Positions 25,886 through 40,200 of a DNA stretch of 64,000 nucleotides are shown in pieces. Numbering within the stretch: position 1 is the first letter of the stretch; each line of letters starts with the position of its first letter. The notes under the pieces were generated by a model. It was given only the letters and a program-made list of their open reading frames with translations. It was not told the origin of the DNA and did no database searches. The stretch comes from Crotophaga sulcirostris (lineage: Eukaryota > Chordata > Aves > Cuculiformes > Crotophagidae). The stretch is from NCBI GenBank assembly GCA_013397455.1, contig VYZB01000016.1:4233612-4297611 (forward strand), written 5' to 3'. Position numbers and translations under genes: made by a program.

Positions 25886-27734
25886 CTTCAGGAGCAGAAA
25901 CACGGGTTATTAAATTTACCTGTTTTCATTGCTTCCTCTAGTAATTTGGAAGTCAAAGCACTATCCCCTGAACTATTAAGACAAAAAAAAAAAAGCCAGA
26001 AGCATACAGGTTTCTAGGCATGCACACAAAGTAAAGGTCAAACCTTCTTTAAGATTTGCTCTAAAACATTAACCTCAAACCACACACATGCTGTCTCAAG
26101 AGTGTGCATGTGCCCTTTCGATAAAGTTGCCCTGGAAATCAGAGAGCCCACTTACTAGCCTGAGTCAACTGAGAGTTACCCTGAAAGCTTGCATATGTGG
26201 CTCTATCAGATCAAAAACTGATCAGAAGAAATATAAAATCCTATCATATTCTCCAATACTGCTCTTTTGTTACACAAACAGGAAAGTCCTGGGGAAAAAA
26301 ATTAGTCATTACAAAAAAATGTACATTCTTAAAACCACCTGGACATTGGTTCAAAGAACTCCGGAGTTTTTATGCATATTATACGTTCCCATTATCCAAA
26401 GCCTGACATAAAAATACTTGAACTAACCCGAATCACAGTGCATATATCTGTTAAGTCTGAATTTGGATCGGCAATCATCTATGAAGTAAACAGCAACTTT
26501 GCTGCCAAAACCAAAATTTCGGTTGCTTCTCTCCTCTCTGTCCCATTGTCAGACCAGTATAACTCAAAATGCTTCTACTTATTAATTCGAGCCAAAGAAA
26601 AAGATGTGTATAAGCTGTTTTAGTGACATTTTATTAAAGTAATTTTTCAGGTTTCACCCTCCCCCTCCACATATGTGCGAATTTCTTCTGGCAATAAAGC
26701 CACACACCAATTCTGAGGTGGAAAACAGTTGTTGGAAAAAAAGAGAAAGTCAGAAATTACTTTATAAATGGACACATCTAATAATACATTACATTGCTCC
26801 CTATAGCAGCCAAATGGTCCATGCACATTACACTTTATGTAATATCACAAATGCACAAAATATGCTTTGCATATGATTGTAAAACCAGCAGCACTCTGGA
26901 GCCAAGCACATGGTTTAATATTATAATAATGAGTCTACTTCAATGTAGTGGATTTTAATAAGACTTTAATAATACTGGTATGAAGCCAAATTACATAATG
27001 TCCCAAAATACGAAACAAAGCTTTTATAGGGAAAATAAAAGCTCATTGAAGTATAACCACGTTTAAAAAAAAAAAAAGAAAAAACCACCAATGTTATCGA
27101 AACAAAGCCATTAGGCATATTTAATTCTAAGAAATCAAATTAGAGAAAAGGAACTCAAATCTATTCCCAGACCTCAAGATATAATTGAAAAGAATATTAT
27201 TTTAGGCAACATTTATGAAAATGAAGGTACTACGCCAGCACTGAGAAACATGCTAACACCATAATTACCTCTTTTGGCTCAGAGATGGATACAGGTTGAC
27301 TATCTCCAATTTCTCTCCAAGGACAAAAAATGATTCAGTTACCTTACAGGTTGATTCTAAGACTGAACTATGTTGGATTGCCTAGAAACAGCTTAGACCA
27401 ACAAAACAATTTCCTTCTATAAATGAAAACCGACTCCAAGTAAGAGTCCCAGAGGTAAAGAGCCAAATGATTTCTTCCCTCAACTGTTTCCAACCCTGTC
27501 TTGAGGAAAAGAAGGACTTGAAAGCACCCATAAAGCTTGGTCCAGCATGGGCCGTTTTCAGAACAACTTCCCCTCTCACCCCTTCCCATATATGGCAATG
27601 TTAGACAGCAATTATTAATACAGGAAAAATCAGTATTTAATTTGTTGGGCAACACATGCAGAATATCACACATTCTTTAAGCCGTATAACCTTTTAAAAT
27701 ATTAGTGTTATGGTAATTGGAAGATTAGTATTTG
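25886..27734. other. DCTD downstream region, nothing firmly recognised
   Basis: AT-rich. It may include a longer DCTD 3' UTR if the distal AATAAA near 26,630 is used. Short frames only. Confidence 0.4.
26630..26635 (-). terminator. DCTD: Alternative distal AATAAA for DCTD
   Basis: This canonical hexamer on the minus strand lies about 1.56 kb past the stop. It could mark a long 3' UTR form, but it may equally be a chance hexamer in AT-rich DNA. Confidence 0.2.
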
Positions 27735-28191
27735 CATGGATAACACTTTTTGTGCTTTATTAGGATCAGCTATTTAGATCCACATATCCAAGAGAGAGAT
27801 CAACATATATTAGCGTATTCCAATGTACTACTGGTTACAGTAAGTACCGCTGTTAAACTGAGTCTAAATCAATGCTGACAGCCTATCAGAGCATGTGGTG
27901 ATGAATACAGCAAGAATCAGAACAGTTTTCTTGACATACGTTATATTGTCTCATCTACATGTCTCTAGACTTTTTAAGCAGTTTTGATAAGGGCATTAAC
28001 AATTTTTAAGTAGATTTAGATTCCACATGACAAGATGAAGTGAGTGGGACATTTTATGCCTTGGATTTCTTAGAAGTCTACTTCAGCTACAGAAGCCATT
28101 AAAAAGTTGCAAGTAACTTCAAGATGAAAGGCATCAGCAGCTTTTTAGAAAAGGATAATTACAGTCTTCTAGAGACTTAATGAGACTTAAT
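27735..28191 (-). other. DCTD: Probable DCTD 3' untranslated region
   Basis: This follows the DCTD stop codon on the minus strand. The first AATAAA after the stop is at 27761-27756, so a transcript cut shortly after it would have a 3' UTR of roughly 450 nt. A second AATAAA at 26635-26630 would give about 1.56 kb. The end is inferred; no RNA evidence is available. Confidence 0.4.
27756..27761 (-). terminator. DCTD: Candidate polyadenylation signal AATAAA for DCTD
   Basis: The plus strand reads TTTATT, which is AATAAA on the gene strand, about 430 nt after the stop codon. It is the first canonical hexamer downstream. A distal alternative is listed separately at 26,630. Confidence 0.4.
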
Positions 28192-28270
28192 TCACAGAAG
28201 CTTTTGACTTGGTCTGCTGTTAATTGAATCAAAGTCGATGATGATCTTGTTACACTTTGGCTTGAATTCC
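28192..28270 (-). CDS. DCTD: DCTD coding exon 6 with stop codon
   Basis: The exon is 79 nt including TGA at 28194-28192. It encodes the last base of Arg, then [20 protein letters not shown] and SQKLL. The acceptor is TTTTAG|GGAATTC. The ending [10 protein letters not shown] is the conserved DCTD C-terminus, so the protein is full length. Confidence 0.95.
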
Positions 28271-31200
28271 CTAAAATAAAGAAAAATACAGATATTAGTG
28301 AGTGAGTAGTTAAAACATTTTGCTTGCTTTAGCTCCAGCTAAATTTTTGAAGGAATAAAAAAAACCTCCTCCTCCTTGGATTCACATCGTTTTCATCTCT
28401 ATGGGAGCCAATTATAGTGCACCACACTGAGAGAAGCCTGGACAAGAAAGACTAAGACAAAAAAGACACAGGGGGTGGGTTAGCCTGTACATTCTTTGGC
28501 TATTGGAGTTCATAAATTACCCAGGAGTCAAAGGACTTTTAACAACTTAGCTGCAGGTGGTGGCATCATGTTACTAGGGCTAGGATCTTTGTGCATGTAT
28601 ATTTATATTTCAAATCTTTTGAATCTATACAGATATAGATAAACATATATGTATCCATTAAAATATTTTAGCATACTGTACATATATTATATATACACCT
28701 TTATGTATCCATATGTATATATAAAATATATTGGGAATAAATTTTGATAAATATTTTGATCGCTTTTTTTCCTGCCAATTTTTCAAAGACCAGTTTCAAA
28801 CTCTACCCCAGTATATTAAAATATTTCTTGTGCTATGGGAATAGATCACATTATGCATCATACCAGGGAAAAAACAAACTAGTTAAGAGGGAATCATTTT
28901 AAAATCATGACTTTAGAACTGAAAATTAATACTGCCACCAAATGTTTCCTTTTATTATCATTAGAGCATCTGCTACAGCAATTAGCAAGGAAGGTATACG
29001 GGGACTGAGCATATATTTTCCAGTCTACCAGTAAACAAAGGATTATGCAAATAGTGTGGATTTAGTGCCTAATTAAGCTCTGCAGTTCAGTTCAAGAGAT
29101 TCATTAAGTACCACCTACATCCTTAATAATCAATACAAGAATGAATAGCAGGCAACATAGAAAAGCACATGCTGCTGACCACAGAAAATCTGAATACTTT
29201 GTCCAGAACAGCAACCTGAAATGCAAGAAACATTTCTCACCCTGCAGAAGTCACAAGTTTTGACTTGCAAAAAAATGATTTATGCTTCTTAGCCAAATAC
29301 TCTTAGTAGACAGGAAATACAATGGAGGACTAAAACTGAATTTCAAGTACTGCTGTGTTTTTTCATGGATGTTTCTTAGCCCAGTAGGTACCTTTCATCC
29401 TAAAATTTTATCTGTCAGAATTCTTATGTTTGCAAATTTTTCGAAGCCTTCATATTAATATTGTAAAACTTTTTAGAGGCAAAGCCTCCCTTGACTGCAT
29501 AATTAGCCTCACCCACAGCATGTTATTGCTATCAAACTCACTGTTGAACAGATTGTCTTTAGGTATCTCTGTCGGTGCCTTTAAAAACCCCACTCTTCAA
29601 ACATTTTTCAGATTCTCATTACTTTAAGGCTAATATTCTAAGTTTTATTCTGTTCTCACAAGAAAAGCCGACCAAAGGAGACTGGACAGCTACAGGCACC
29701 GAGAATTAATTCTGGGTGGCTCGTTTGACACCTTCCCAGACTGACTCCAACAAAAAGATAATAAAATCTCAGTAAGGGTCAGGTAATATACTAAAAAATA
29801 CCAGTTGGTCATTTCAGTCCAACTTATGTGATCATAGGATAATTCAGGTTGTAAGGGACTTTAGGAGGTCATCTAGTCTTACCTCCTTCTCCAGGCAGGG
29901 TCAGCGATGACTCACTCGAGTACAATGTAACAAATAACCATCACATTTGCAATTTCAATTGCAGTCCAGGAATTAAATGAATATTCCAAACGGACTGTTT
30001 TCTCATACAAATGTTAAGAAATTGAATTTTAACCATACAGAAGGCAAAAAGAATGGTGCAAGTCTGTCAATCCAGTATCTTTTGCAGGCATACAGAGCAA
30101 GCCATCTACAAACACTGCCAATACATAAAACACTGCACAATGCAAAGAATAAAAACTTTTGCCCTAAAGTTGGTCTATTTCACACACCATTTTTTTCCTT
30201 TCAAAACTAAAAATTAAGTTAATCCAAATTTCTCTTACCTGTATATAACACCTGCTAAATCAAACATCCGTCGTGCAGCTGTCATTTCTATAGTGTCATG
30301 ATACTTGTCAGACATAAAAATAACTTCCTTTATGCCTAAAAAAGGCAAATAGAAAAAATGTCAGAATTACTCTGAGAAAAAGTAATGTCATATAAAAACT
30401 GGTGCATAAACCCAGAAAAGGCAGCATTCGTCTTACATACAATCTAGAACTCCTTAGTACACTACTGCTTCCCAAAATACTATAGACTGTACTTGAGAAG
30501 AAGGTAAGGCAGAGCTGTTTCAGAAGACAATTCTTTCAAAAATGTTGGAATTTTTTTTTCTCCCCTTTTACCTAAGTTCAAGTCAGAAAACCAGAACCAA
30601 AAGCTTGCAGGCAAAAACGCAAGATGACAAACATGAAATTAAGCATTTTTGTAAAAGTAATTGAAAACTCATCTTTCTACCTCTCTAATATAAATGAAAT
30701 TCCCCACGAAGAACTTAAAAACCCAAATCCCATTCCCTTTCCAAATGCATAGCTATAAAAGGAAGATTTTTCTTTTGTTCTCGGTTTTGTAAATAACTCC
30801 CAGTCCCAGGTTCAAATCCTCATAAAAATACGCTGTCTCAAATTGTTCAACGATCTATACCTAAATTACTTAGGCAGGGGAGAAGTGTAACGGTTGACCC
30901 AAGAGAAGATACAAATGTTTCAGAGCCTGTCAACACCTTACTATATTTACTAGACAACATAAATACCAATACATTGCAATTTAGTGCTGACCGAAGTGCG
31001 TAAGGAAAGGGATGAGTGACTACATTGCAAACAAGCAGCCAATATACTTTCAAGACCATTTGATTTTGATTTAGTAAATAAGAGAAATGTAGCACAAATA
31101 CAGAATACCGTCTTCTTTCTCCCTTCACCTCTTTATCTCAAATTGACCAAAATAAAGAAGGATTCTGTTTGCTACTTTCTTCTCAGGTTCTCATGGCCAT

Positions 31201-34200
31201 TAGTGGCGAAACAAACTCCACAGAATAGTGACCCAAGCTAGGATTGCAAAAGTTTAGTCCATGAGCAAAATATATGCTACCTTAAACAAAGATTTTTACA
31301 GAACTGAAGCCTACTGCAGAAATGCCTAATCTGGAAGAAGGCGACACATTTAGGCCAGCACACTTGCTGCAGTGGCACAGATTTATAACAATTGTAATGA
31401 AAGACATAATTAAACTAGGATCATAGAAGTCTTATGACATTTATGAGCAAAGATATTTTAAAATCTTCAAATATCCACCATGCATCACATTCAAATTAAA
31501 ATTTCATGTATATACTCCCAACAGACCTTTTGTCATGCAGAAGTTTATTTCTTTCTGCCCTACTCTATTCAATGTGTCAGAGCACAGTAAAATTGACAGT
31601 AATTATATGCAAAGCTTGTGTTGTTCTTTGGCAGCTCCTGGTCTAAGAAGTTACAAACCTAAATTAGAGGCACGCTTAGAATCACAGAAGATGCAATTAG
31701 CACTGGAAAAATTTGGCACCATTCAGATGCAAAAAAAAACCCCACAAGTAGCATCTTATGAAGTTGACAGTGCAATTAATTTAGATCTAACAGCAGCAAT
31801 TTAACATCAAATACATGTGTTGTAAGATACCAACAAGAAGGCAGCACTGCAACCCTGACAAATCAAGATGGCACTACTCCTTACCTGCCTGGATGATGAG
31901 CTTTGCACATTCATTACATGGAAATAAGGCAACATACATGATGCAGCCTTTCACATCAGCTGAGTTTTTGTTCATGATGGCATTCAGTTCAGCGTGGCAC
32001 ACTGATTTGAAAAAAAAAAAAAGAAACAATTCATAATACCATTCATTAAAATAAATCAGTCAAACTAAAATTAAAGAGTTATATTGTTGTAACTGCTGCA
32101 TCCTTTCAAAGGCAAATAGCTTGCACAGCTTGTCATAAAGGGCAGAGGAAGAAATAAAAGCAGAAATACCAAGATCAATGAAGGTCAATTGTTCTGACCA
32201 GGCTGCCGATTAGTAATGATATCATTAAGCGCATTAGCATTGCCATTTGCCAACACCTATTGCAGGCAACAAAGCCGCAGGCTGTGGGCCAAGTAGTTGC
32301 AACCACCCTAAGTGCAGCAATATCTCACAGCTTCACAACTCTCTCGAGTATCTAATTGCCAGTATAAAACAGCTCATTTATGTGTTTACATGCACAGATA
32401 GGAGCAGTCTTATGGTTATAAGAGCGCGCTGTGCACTCTTAAAGGCAGGAGAAACGCGAAGTAAAACCAAGCATCTCTGTCCTCTGGGTCTCAGAATGGC
32501 TCAGCGCTGCTGCATGATTCTCTCACCCCAAGAATACACAAGACACACTCGACCATAAAAATGTCCCAGCTTTAATATTAAAGTGAGTTTACTGCTTATT
32601 AAAAGGTGCCAGACTTCCCAAGCAGGAACACAAAGTCCTCCATTTCTCCGTGGATCTGAGATAGGCCAGGTAGCAACAGACTACCCTGCCTTCTTCCACC
32701 ATAACACAATAGCTCTTTCTGGACAGATTGCACCTTAGGGTTCAAGTTTTTCATGCTGTGTGCATCAGCAGATTATCTGCTGTGTTACCAACACAGGTGA
32801 GAAGAGAGAAGTTTCTGTGTCATCCACCATGAACTTCTGAAAAAAACATTAGAATCTCTGCAAGAACTTCCTGTTTACTCCTAGGAATGAAGCAAGTTGC
32901 ATAATTTATATACCTACCTACCAAGAAACTGCCTGCTGCCCTGACTTACTTCATAAACAGGTGTTTAAGTGTGGTGTGAGCTCAACTAAAGACCTGCATG
33001 TGCAGACAATATTAAGAGTTTTTCCACTGCTTGTTTGGGAGACTGGATTAAAAAAAAAAAAAAAGAAATAGTTTTCCTCTCCCTTGAATACATGGGAAAA
33101 TTAAAGCTTGCAAAATTATGAGCACAAGCTCATAATATACTTGCTACTATGTACTGACCTCTGTGTGAATGATCTCACCACACAAATAATGAGTGCAGCA
33201 CCTTCAACACGCAGGAATCCTTGCTGAATGGAAATGTTTTCTGTATGCGCTAAATGTCTACATGGAATTTTCTATATAACAGCTAACGCACTATAAATTT
33301 ACAGCCTAACTTACAGCACATCAGCTTTCCCATGAAGAGAAGTCACAAAGGACCAAACACTTGCTAAACAATGCTAAGTATCAACTTCTACAAGCAGTCC
33401 CCAGCATCACCATGATTATGCTGTCCACACACCTCCTCATAAACACTAAAGCTGTTTATGCAGCCAAAACTATTTTGTTAGCAGAAACTAACATAAAAAT
33501 AGGAAATTAATTACAAAAAAAACCCTGAGCATCATCACATTAAGGTTTCTGCTACTATTATTATTGTTTCTATTGCAATTGTAATTGGGTCACAATGTAT
33601 CTTAAACATATGCCATTAAGTGTACGAGACATACAATTATATGAACCTATACATTTAGAAAATCCAGAGACTACATTTATCTCCAAGTATACTGCTGAGT
33701 TGCACTAATCTTATGTAGCCTTCCCAAGAAATATTAAAAGAATTATTTTTCTGGCGCTACAGAGGATTGAGTGTAAGAGTATCATTATTTCCACAGCTGG
33801 GACTAGGTTATGCCAACAGGACAGAAACTTCATTTTACATTTCTCTGAACAACATACTTACGTTCTAAAACATGGAAGTCTAAAATATGGAATGCCTCCA
33901 GACAGCGGGATGAGGGAATGTTTTCAATGGCTCACAGAACCAAAACAAAAATGCTAGTTCTTTCAGTAAATATTTTTCCTTCACTAAAACTCAGAAATCT
34001 TCAGCCATAAAAGCAGACAAGTTTCAATATTAGTACTGCCACAAGCTTCCTTTCAGCGCTGATGAGAAAGAAAGACTATTTCTGCAGACTTCGACAAACT
34101 TTCAACAACAAATCTCTTCCTAAGCAAAAACAAGTTCATGCCAAAAATAACTCACAGGAAATAATGAGCCAGAGCGAGGGAAGAGAGATATTCTACCTCC

Positions 34201-37200
34201 TCATCATCTTAACATAAATCTGAAGTTAAGAACAATTACCACACTCCGGTGTGGAAGGCAGACACAGAGATTAGTACCAAGTAAGAAAGAGAGACTAATT
34301 CCAAGGCAAAAAAAAATAGTATGGTTTTCAACAAACCCAGGAGGCTTTTGTTTCAAAACCAAAAGGTGGTAGGTTTTTCATGCATAATGTAGCCTAACCA
34401 AGTATTTCTTATTGCACTTACTGCAGAAAGTAGTACAGGACTAGAAGCTTGTACTGATTCCATAAGCCATCTTTTTCCTTCCAATGTTTCTTTTTTTTAA
34501 TCTACTGGGCTATTAAATACAAAATCGGTTGGCTTATTTGTTGGAACTTAGAAGAATATTCTGGGAAACTATCATTATGTGTGTCTTCATTTTGTACATT
34601 TCCCTAGACATTCGCTACTGGCCCCTGTGAGGGATATTATGCTAGATGGTTCTTAAGAAGGTACAGACATCAGACAAGAATTTTTAGGCTTTGTCCCATC
34701 ACTCTTCATTCCCTCTTCCTCATATGCCTTGTCTCTGTGGCAGACAGGCATTGACTGTTAACCAATTTATAGATAAGATAGTCTATTACCCCCAGATTTT
34801 TCTTATAGGTCTGCCCAGCTTTGTACAAAGCATTATTGAGAGACAGAAAACCAATCAGGAGTCCAAAATCCCTCTTGTTAATAATTAAGTAGTTCACATC
34901 TGGGGTGCTATGAAGTTTTCTAACCTGTTAAGAGCTCCCACTACTGGTTACATATTGTTCTCCCTCAGACAATAAGAAGCTAACTTAGAATTACCTTTCA
35001 TAGATGCACAGTATTCAGAAATCTGAAAACTATATATTTAAATAGACTAGTAGAGCTATGATTTTTTACTATACCCTATAGAAACCCCAGTATTTTGGTT
35101 TTGGATTTTTTTAAAAACAATATTCACATATACTTAACATAATACTAAGTCTGCAACACTTGTTTCCATTCTGGAAAAGTGGCTTGAAAAGTATTCTCGC
35201 AAGGTTTCATTAGATGAATAAATAGCCATGCAATGAGAAGTTAGTGTGTGCTCTCACATTCCTACCACCTGCTACTATACTTACAGGAGGAGGGGAGAAG
35301 CAGAGGAATGACTGCTTCATTACTAATATTATTAATTGCTAATATTTCTATCTTTTCTCATTGCATCCTGCTTTGTGTTGCGTATCTGAGGTAGCACTCA
35401 TCCTTGAGCCCACCTGTAAGTAAGAAACCCCTACTCACCCTATTAATGGTCCTTTTTCAGATTAACCGCTAAACATGAACTTGCTTTTACTGGGTTGAAG
35501 TCATACTCTTCCCAACTACTAAAAGCATTCTGACTAGTGATTTTATTAGAACCATAGGACTAGTCAAAGTGTTTCTTGGAGTAGGGACCATCATAAAACG
35601 TCACCTTTTAAGATGCAATCAAAGGAGAGGTTGGAGAGAGTGACCTCTGTATATGCTTAATTACTAACTGAGCCAGACTAGGAATTTTGAGAAATTATGC
35701 ACTAAATATTGTGTTATATTGCAAAGAATCCATTTCAATGCATACAGATTGTCACACAGCAAGTTTTGACTTATTTATTGACATAAGTTTTTATCCTGCC
35801 ATGTTAACCAACTTGGGAAGTATTACAGATTGCCAATACAGATAAATGGTAATAGCACGGCGTTCTTCAACACAAACCTCTCACAGGAACGGGTACAGAC
35901 AGTTCATAATTTGGCCAACCTCCACCCAGACTTTTGGTAAAATCTTTACCTTTTCAAGTTCATCCCTTGTCCATCCCACCGTTGTCCAAGCTCCACCTAC
36001 CAGTTACTCACTTGCTGGACTCTTGACACTGGGCACAGCAAGGATCATAGAAGGCACCAAAATATTATTGAAAGGAACAGGTCTGGAGTGACAGCCACTG
36101 GGGACAGGGGTTGATGGATCTGGAATTTGTAGAATGATATCAATCTTTTTGCAGCCTTTATGAAGGCATAGGGCTGGTTGCAGGTTACTGCATCAGGGGG
36201 AGGCAGGACAATGATGTTGGGCTGACACTGCCCTCAGCCACTCCTGCTGCTCTCTTTCTCGCTCTGCGTGCTGGAGGAACAATAGTTGCTGTGCTCAGGG
36301 CAGGGAGGCAAGGGTAACACCAAATTTCACTGGAGTCACAGTTTCACAGTATAACCAGGTTGGAAGAGACCTCTAAGATCATCAAGTCCAACCTATAAGC
36401 CAACACTAACACCACCTCATCACCTAAACCATGGCACTCAGTGCCTCATCCAATCTTCCCTTAAACACTTCAAGGGTCGGCGACTCCACCACCTCCCTGG
36501 GCAGCGCATTCCAGTGGCCAATCACCCTTTCAGTGTAGAACTAATTTTTTTTAAGTAATAGAGTCCTAGCCTCTTCAGACTGCAGTCAGAAAAAGGGAAC
36601 AGCCCCAGCCTCACTGCTTTCTTCTATGAAAAATGAGAACTGGGACATGAAGATGGGAACCACTCAGCCCATTTACGAACATCACAAAATCTGCTGGGGG
36701 CAGACCAGAGAAATCCCTCTTAAAACCTGAGAAGCACTAGCTAATCCCATTTCCTAGTTCCTGCCATTGTGCGCAGAGGCGTTTCTCAGTGGGCAAGAAG
36801 AATGAGAGAAATTATTCCTGGTGTTTCCAAATTTCCAGACTTTCTCAAGATTTGACATATGACACGAGAATTGGACAGAAATCCATGCAGGAGAAGACAA
36901 TGAGTGTCTGTAGGAGGAGACTGTCTCCTATAGATCTCATTTCCAGCTGAAGCCTCAGCTTTGCACTGCCAATTTGAGAGCATCACACTTCTTCATAGTG
37001 CCTTATCAAGTTTTGTGCTGTCAAAATAACAGCTTCTACAAAAGTAACATTTGCCTGAATATCTCCAAGTGTTCATCTCTCTAAAAAAATTGACGAAACG
37101 CTCATAATCCTAACATGAGGAAATGTTGATAACAGTTTGTTTCGTTTTACACAGCAGGTACTGTTCAATTAGAGCATACTTTTGCCACAGCACATATTTT

Positions 37201-40200
37201 ATCGTATCTGAACCTGTATAAATATTTGTAAGCATATTTACTCAATATTTTCTCTGTTGCTCAGAGGTTTCTAAATTTACCAGTCATTTTAATTTAAAAC
37301 TCTCTTAATTAGAGACTGGTTGACAAATGGATGTTATTAGATTAAAGTGGAGACAGAGGGCATAACAGGAGCACAGCAACTAGCATTAGTGGGAAAATAA
37401 AGAGATTACTGGTGACAGGCAACATGGCTTCACTAAGGACAAATCGTGCCTGACAAATTTGGTCGCCTTCTATGACAAGGATACAGCATTGGTGGGTAGG
37501 AGAAGAGCAACTGACATCATCTGTCTGGACTTGTGCAGAACATCTGACGCTGTCCTGCATGATATCCTTGACTCTAAATTGGAGAGCCAGGGATTTGATG
37601 AACGTACACTCGATGGATAAGGAATTGGCTGGATGGTTGCACTTAGAGAGCAGCAGTCAACAGCTCAATAACCAAGCAGACACTGAATGAGTGGCGTTCC
37701 TCAGGGTTCGGTATTGGGACTGGCACTGTTTAACAACTTTGTTGCAGACATGGACAGTGGGATTGAGGGCACCCTCAACAAGTTTGCCGGTGACACCAAG
37801 CTGTGTGGTGCAGTCAAGGACTGGAGGGAAGGGATGCCATGCAGAGAGACCTGGACAGACTTGAGACAGGGCCCTGGACAGGGCCTGAGCAAACGTTATG
37901 AAGTTCAAGAACAAGGTCCAGCACCTGGGTCAAGGTAATCCCAAACACAAATACAGGCTGGGCAGAGAATGGATTGAGAAGAGCTCCAAAGAGAAGGACT
38001 TGGGGGTATTGGTGGATAAAAAGCTAGACATGCACTGACAATATGCACTTACAGCCCAAAAAGCCAACTGTATCCTGGGCTGCAACAAACAAAGTGTGAT
38101 CAGCAGGTCAAGGGAGGTTATTCTCTCCCACTGTCATGAGACCCCACCTGGAGTACTGCATCCAACTCTGGAGTCCTCAGCACAGGAAAGACATGGACCT
38201 GTTGAAGCAGGTCCAAAGGAAGGCCACAGAAATGATCAGAGGGCTGGAATCTCTCTCCTGGGAAGACAAACTGAGAGAACTGGGGTTGCTCAGCCTGGAG
38301 AAGAGAAGGCTTTGGGGAGCCAGAGGACTCCTGCTGATTATAGCAGCCTCTCCAGTACCTGAAGGGGGCCTACAAGGAACCCAGAAATGGACTTTTTACA
38401 AGGGGCTCTAGAGATAGGACAAGAGGTAACAGCTTTAAACTAAAAAGAAGGTAGATTTAGATTAGATATTCAGAAGAAATTTTTTACTGTGAGGGTGGTG
38501 AGGCACTGGAATGGGTTGCCCAGTAACATTGTGGATGGGGCCCTTGTGCAGCCTGGGCTGGTGGGAGGTGTCCCTGCCCATGGCAGAGGGGTTGGAACTG
38601 GATGATCTTTAAGGTCTCCTCCAATCTAAACCATTCTATGATTCTCTTGTGCACAGAAACATTCCCGCTCCTGTCACTGACTGGCAGCCTGCAAAGCACC
38701 AGTTCAAACATAACAACAAAAGTCCAATTTTGTACTGTGGAAGAACAGCATTCTGCAAAACACCCAGTGCTTTCTGACATAACAAGGCCATACTACTAAA
38801 CCGCTCAAATATAGACTACAACTAGAGGGAAAAGAGTTTTAATATGTTTCAAGACTCTCATAAAGAATGCATGGTATCAATAGAGATCCACATCACTATT
38901 CCTGTAATACCCAAATGCCTTGCAAACATCCGCATCCTCTAAAGTAAATAGAGCACTAACTACCATATTTTGATGTTCTCTTTTAGTAGCAACTCAGGTT
39001 GGGTGAATACAAATTTTTCAACCAAGCACGACCCCTTCCCTAACACTGAGCTGAACAGAGCCCACACTTGAGGGTGCAGGTTAGAGATGTACAGTATATT
39101 GCAGCAGACAGATAACTGAGACACTGATAAATTTCAAGACAAGTTTCAAGATACAGTAAAATTTAAGAGTGACAAGACTTGTTTAGCCTTAGAGCAAAAG
39201 TTCAGAAGGTTATTGTTAACAGTAAGTGCACAGGGGAAGAGTGGAAAGGAGGAAGGGTTAATCACAGTGAATAAGTAAAGCCAAAAGAACAATGCCAGCA
39301 CACACAAGAATGTATAAACTAACCACAAATAAATCCAGGGTGGAAACTGGAAGTTTTCTAGCCATGAAACAGTGGATCTGATCAGAGCTGTGGGGTCAGC
39401 GTATCCATCTGTTCTGCTGGAGCTCAATAAATTTATTATAGGATCATCTAACACGCTCCCGCAAAGATAGCCTCTGGGTCCAACCCCCTGCTACATCTAT
39501 GCTGCTAAACTCAGACAGGGCCAGGGATTGACCCTTGGCCCTGAGGCCAACTGGCACAGACTGGCTCATGTTCATCTTACTCAGGGCTCCATCAGCATTA
39601 CACAGCACTTGGCCCTGGGTTTCCTTAAGGCTCCACATCTCAAGGGTCCCACGGCACTACATACTTATTTTGTATGTCTCTGTTCAAAGTGCATAAAGAA
39701 GTGAGATAACTTTTTTTGCAGCCCACCAGAGCGGTATTTTCACAGAATGAAACAGAGTTTGCATTGCGTATCCCCCAGTATGGCCTGAGGGAAGGAGAAG
39801 GGTTAAGCATACAATCTCAGCAGGTTTTGCATTATGGGCCTGTACAGGATGACAGTTTTCTTGCAGTTTTTTTTACACCCTGCCCTCCGAGCAGCCTTTG
39901 AGCGAGCCATTCACAGAACAATATTCAGGCTTTCTTCTGGAGAAAGCCAGTCAGAGTGGTCAAAATAGATGGGAAGAGAGCTAATGTTGATGCCTGATTT
40001 ACAACAGTACATAAAACCAGAAGGTCAACATTCAGACCCATCTCCAGCCCTTTTCTGTAGCACTGCAGATGCATGAAGTAGCTGTAGAAGACATCTTCTA
40101 AGTTAGCAGGGTGGTACGTGCACAATCACCATTTGCTTTACCTAATAAGCTACTGTAGCTCTAGTGATGAAAGTGTTAGCATTCCCACAAGCTAATGGAG

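Noticed and set aside
1..28000. Exons of TENM3 or WWC2, the neighbours of DCTD in mammals
   Set aside because: No teneurin (EGF, NHL, YD) or WW/C2 sequence was seen in any frame on either side of DCTD. They probably lie outside the window.
39240..39451. Possible solo LTR: a purine-rich run, two AATAAA motifs and an end reading 'ggatcatctaaca'
   Set aside because: No TG start with a matching target-site duplication, no primer-binding site and no internal retroviral sequence could be seen.
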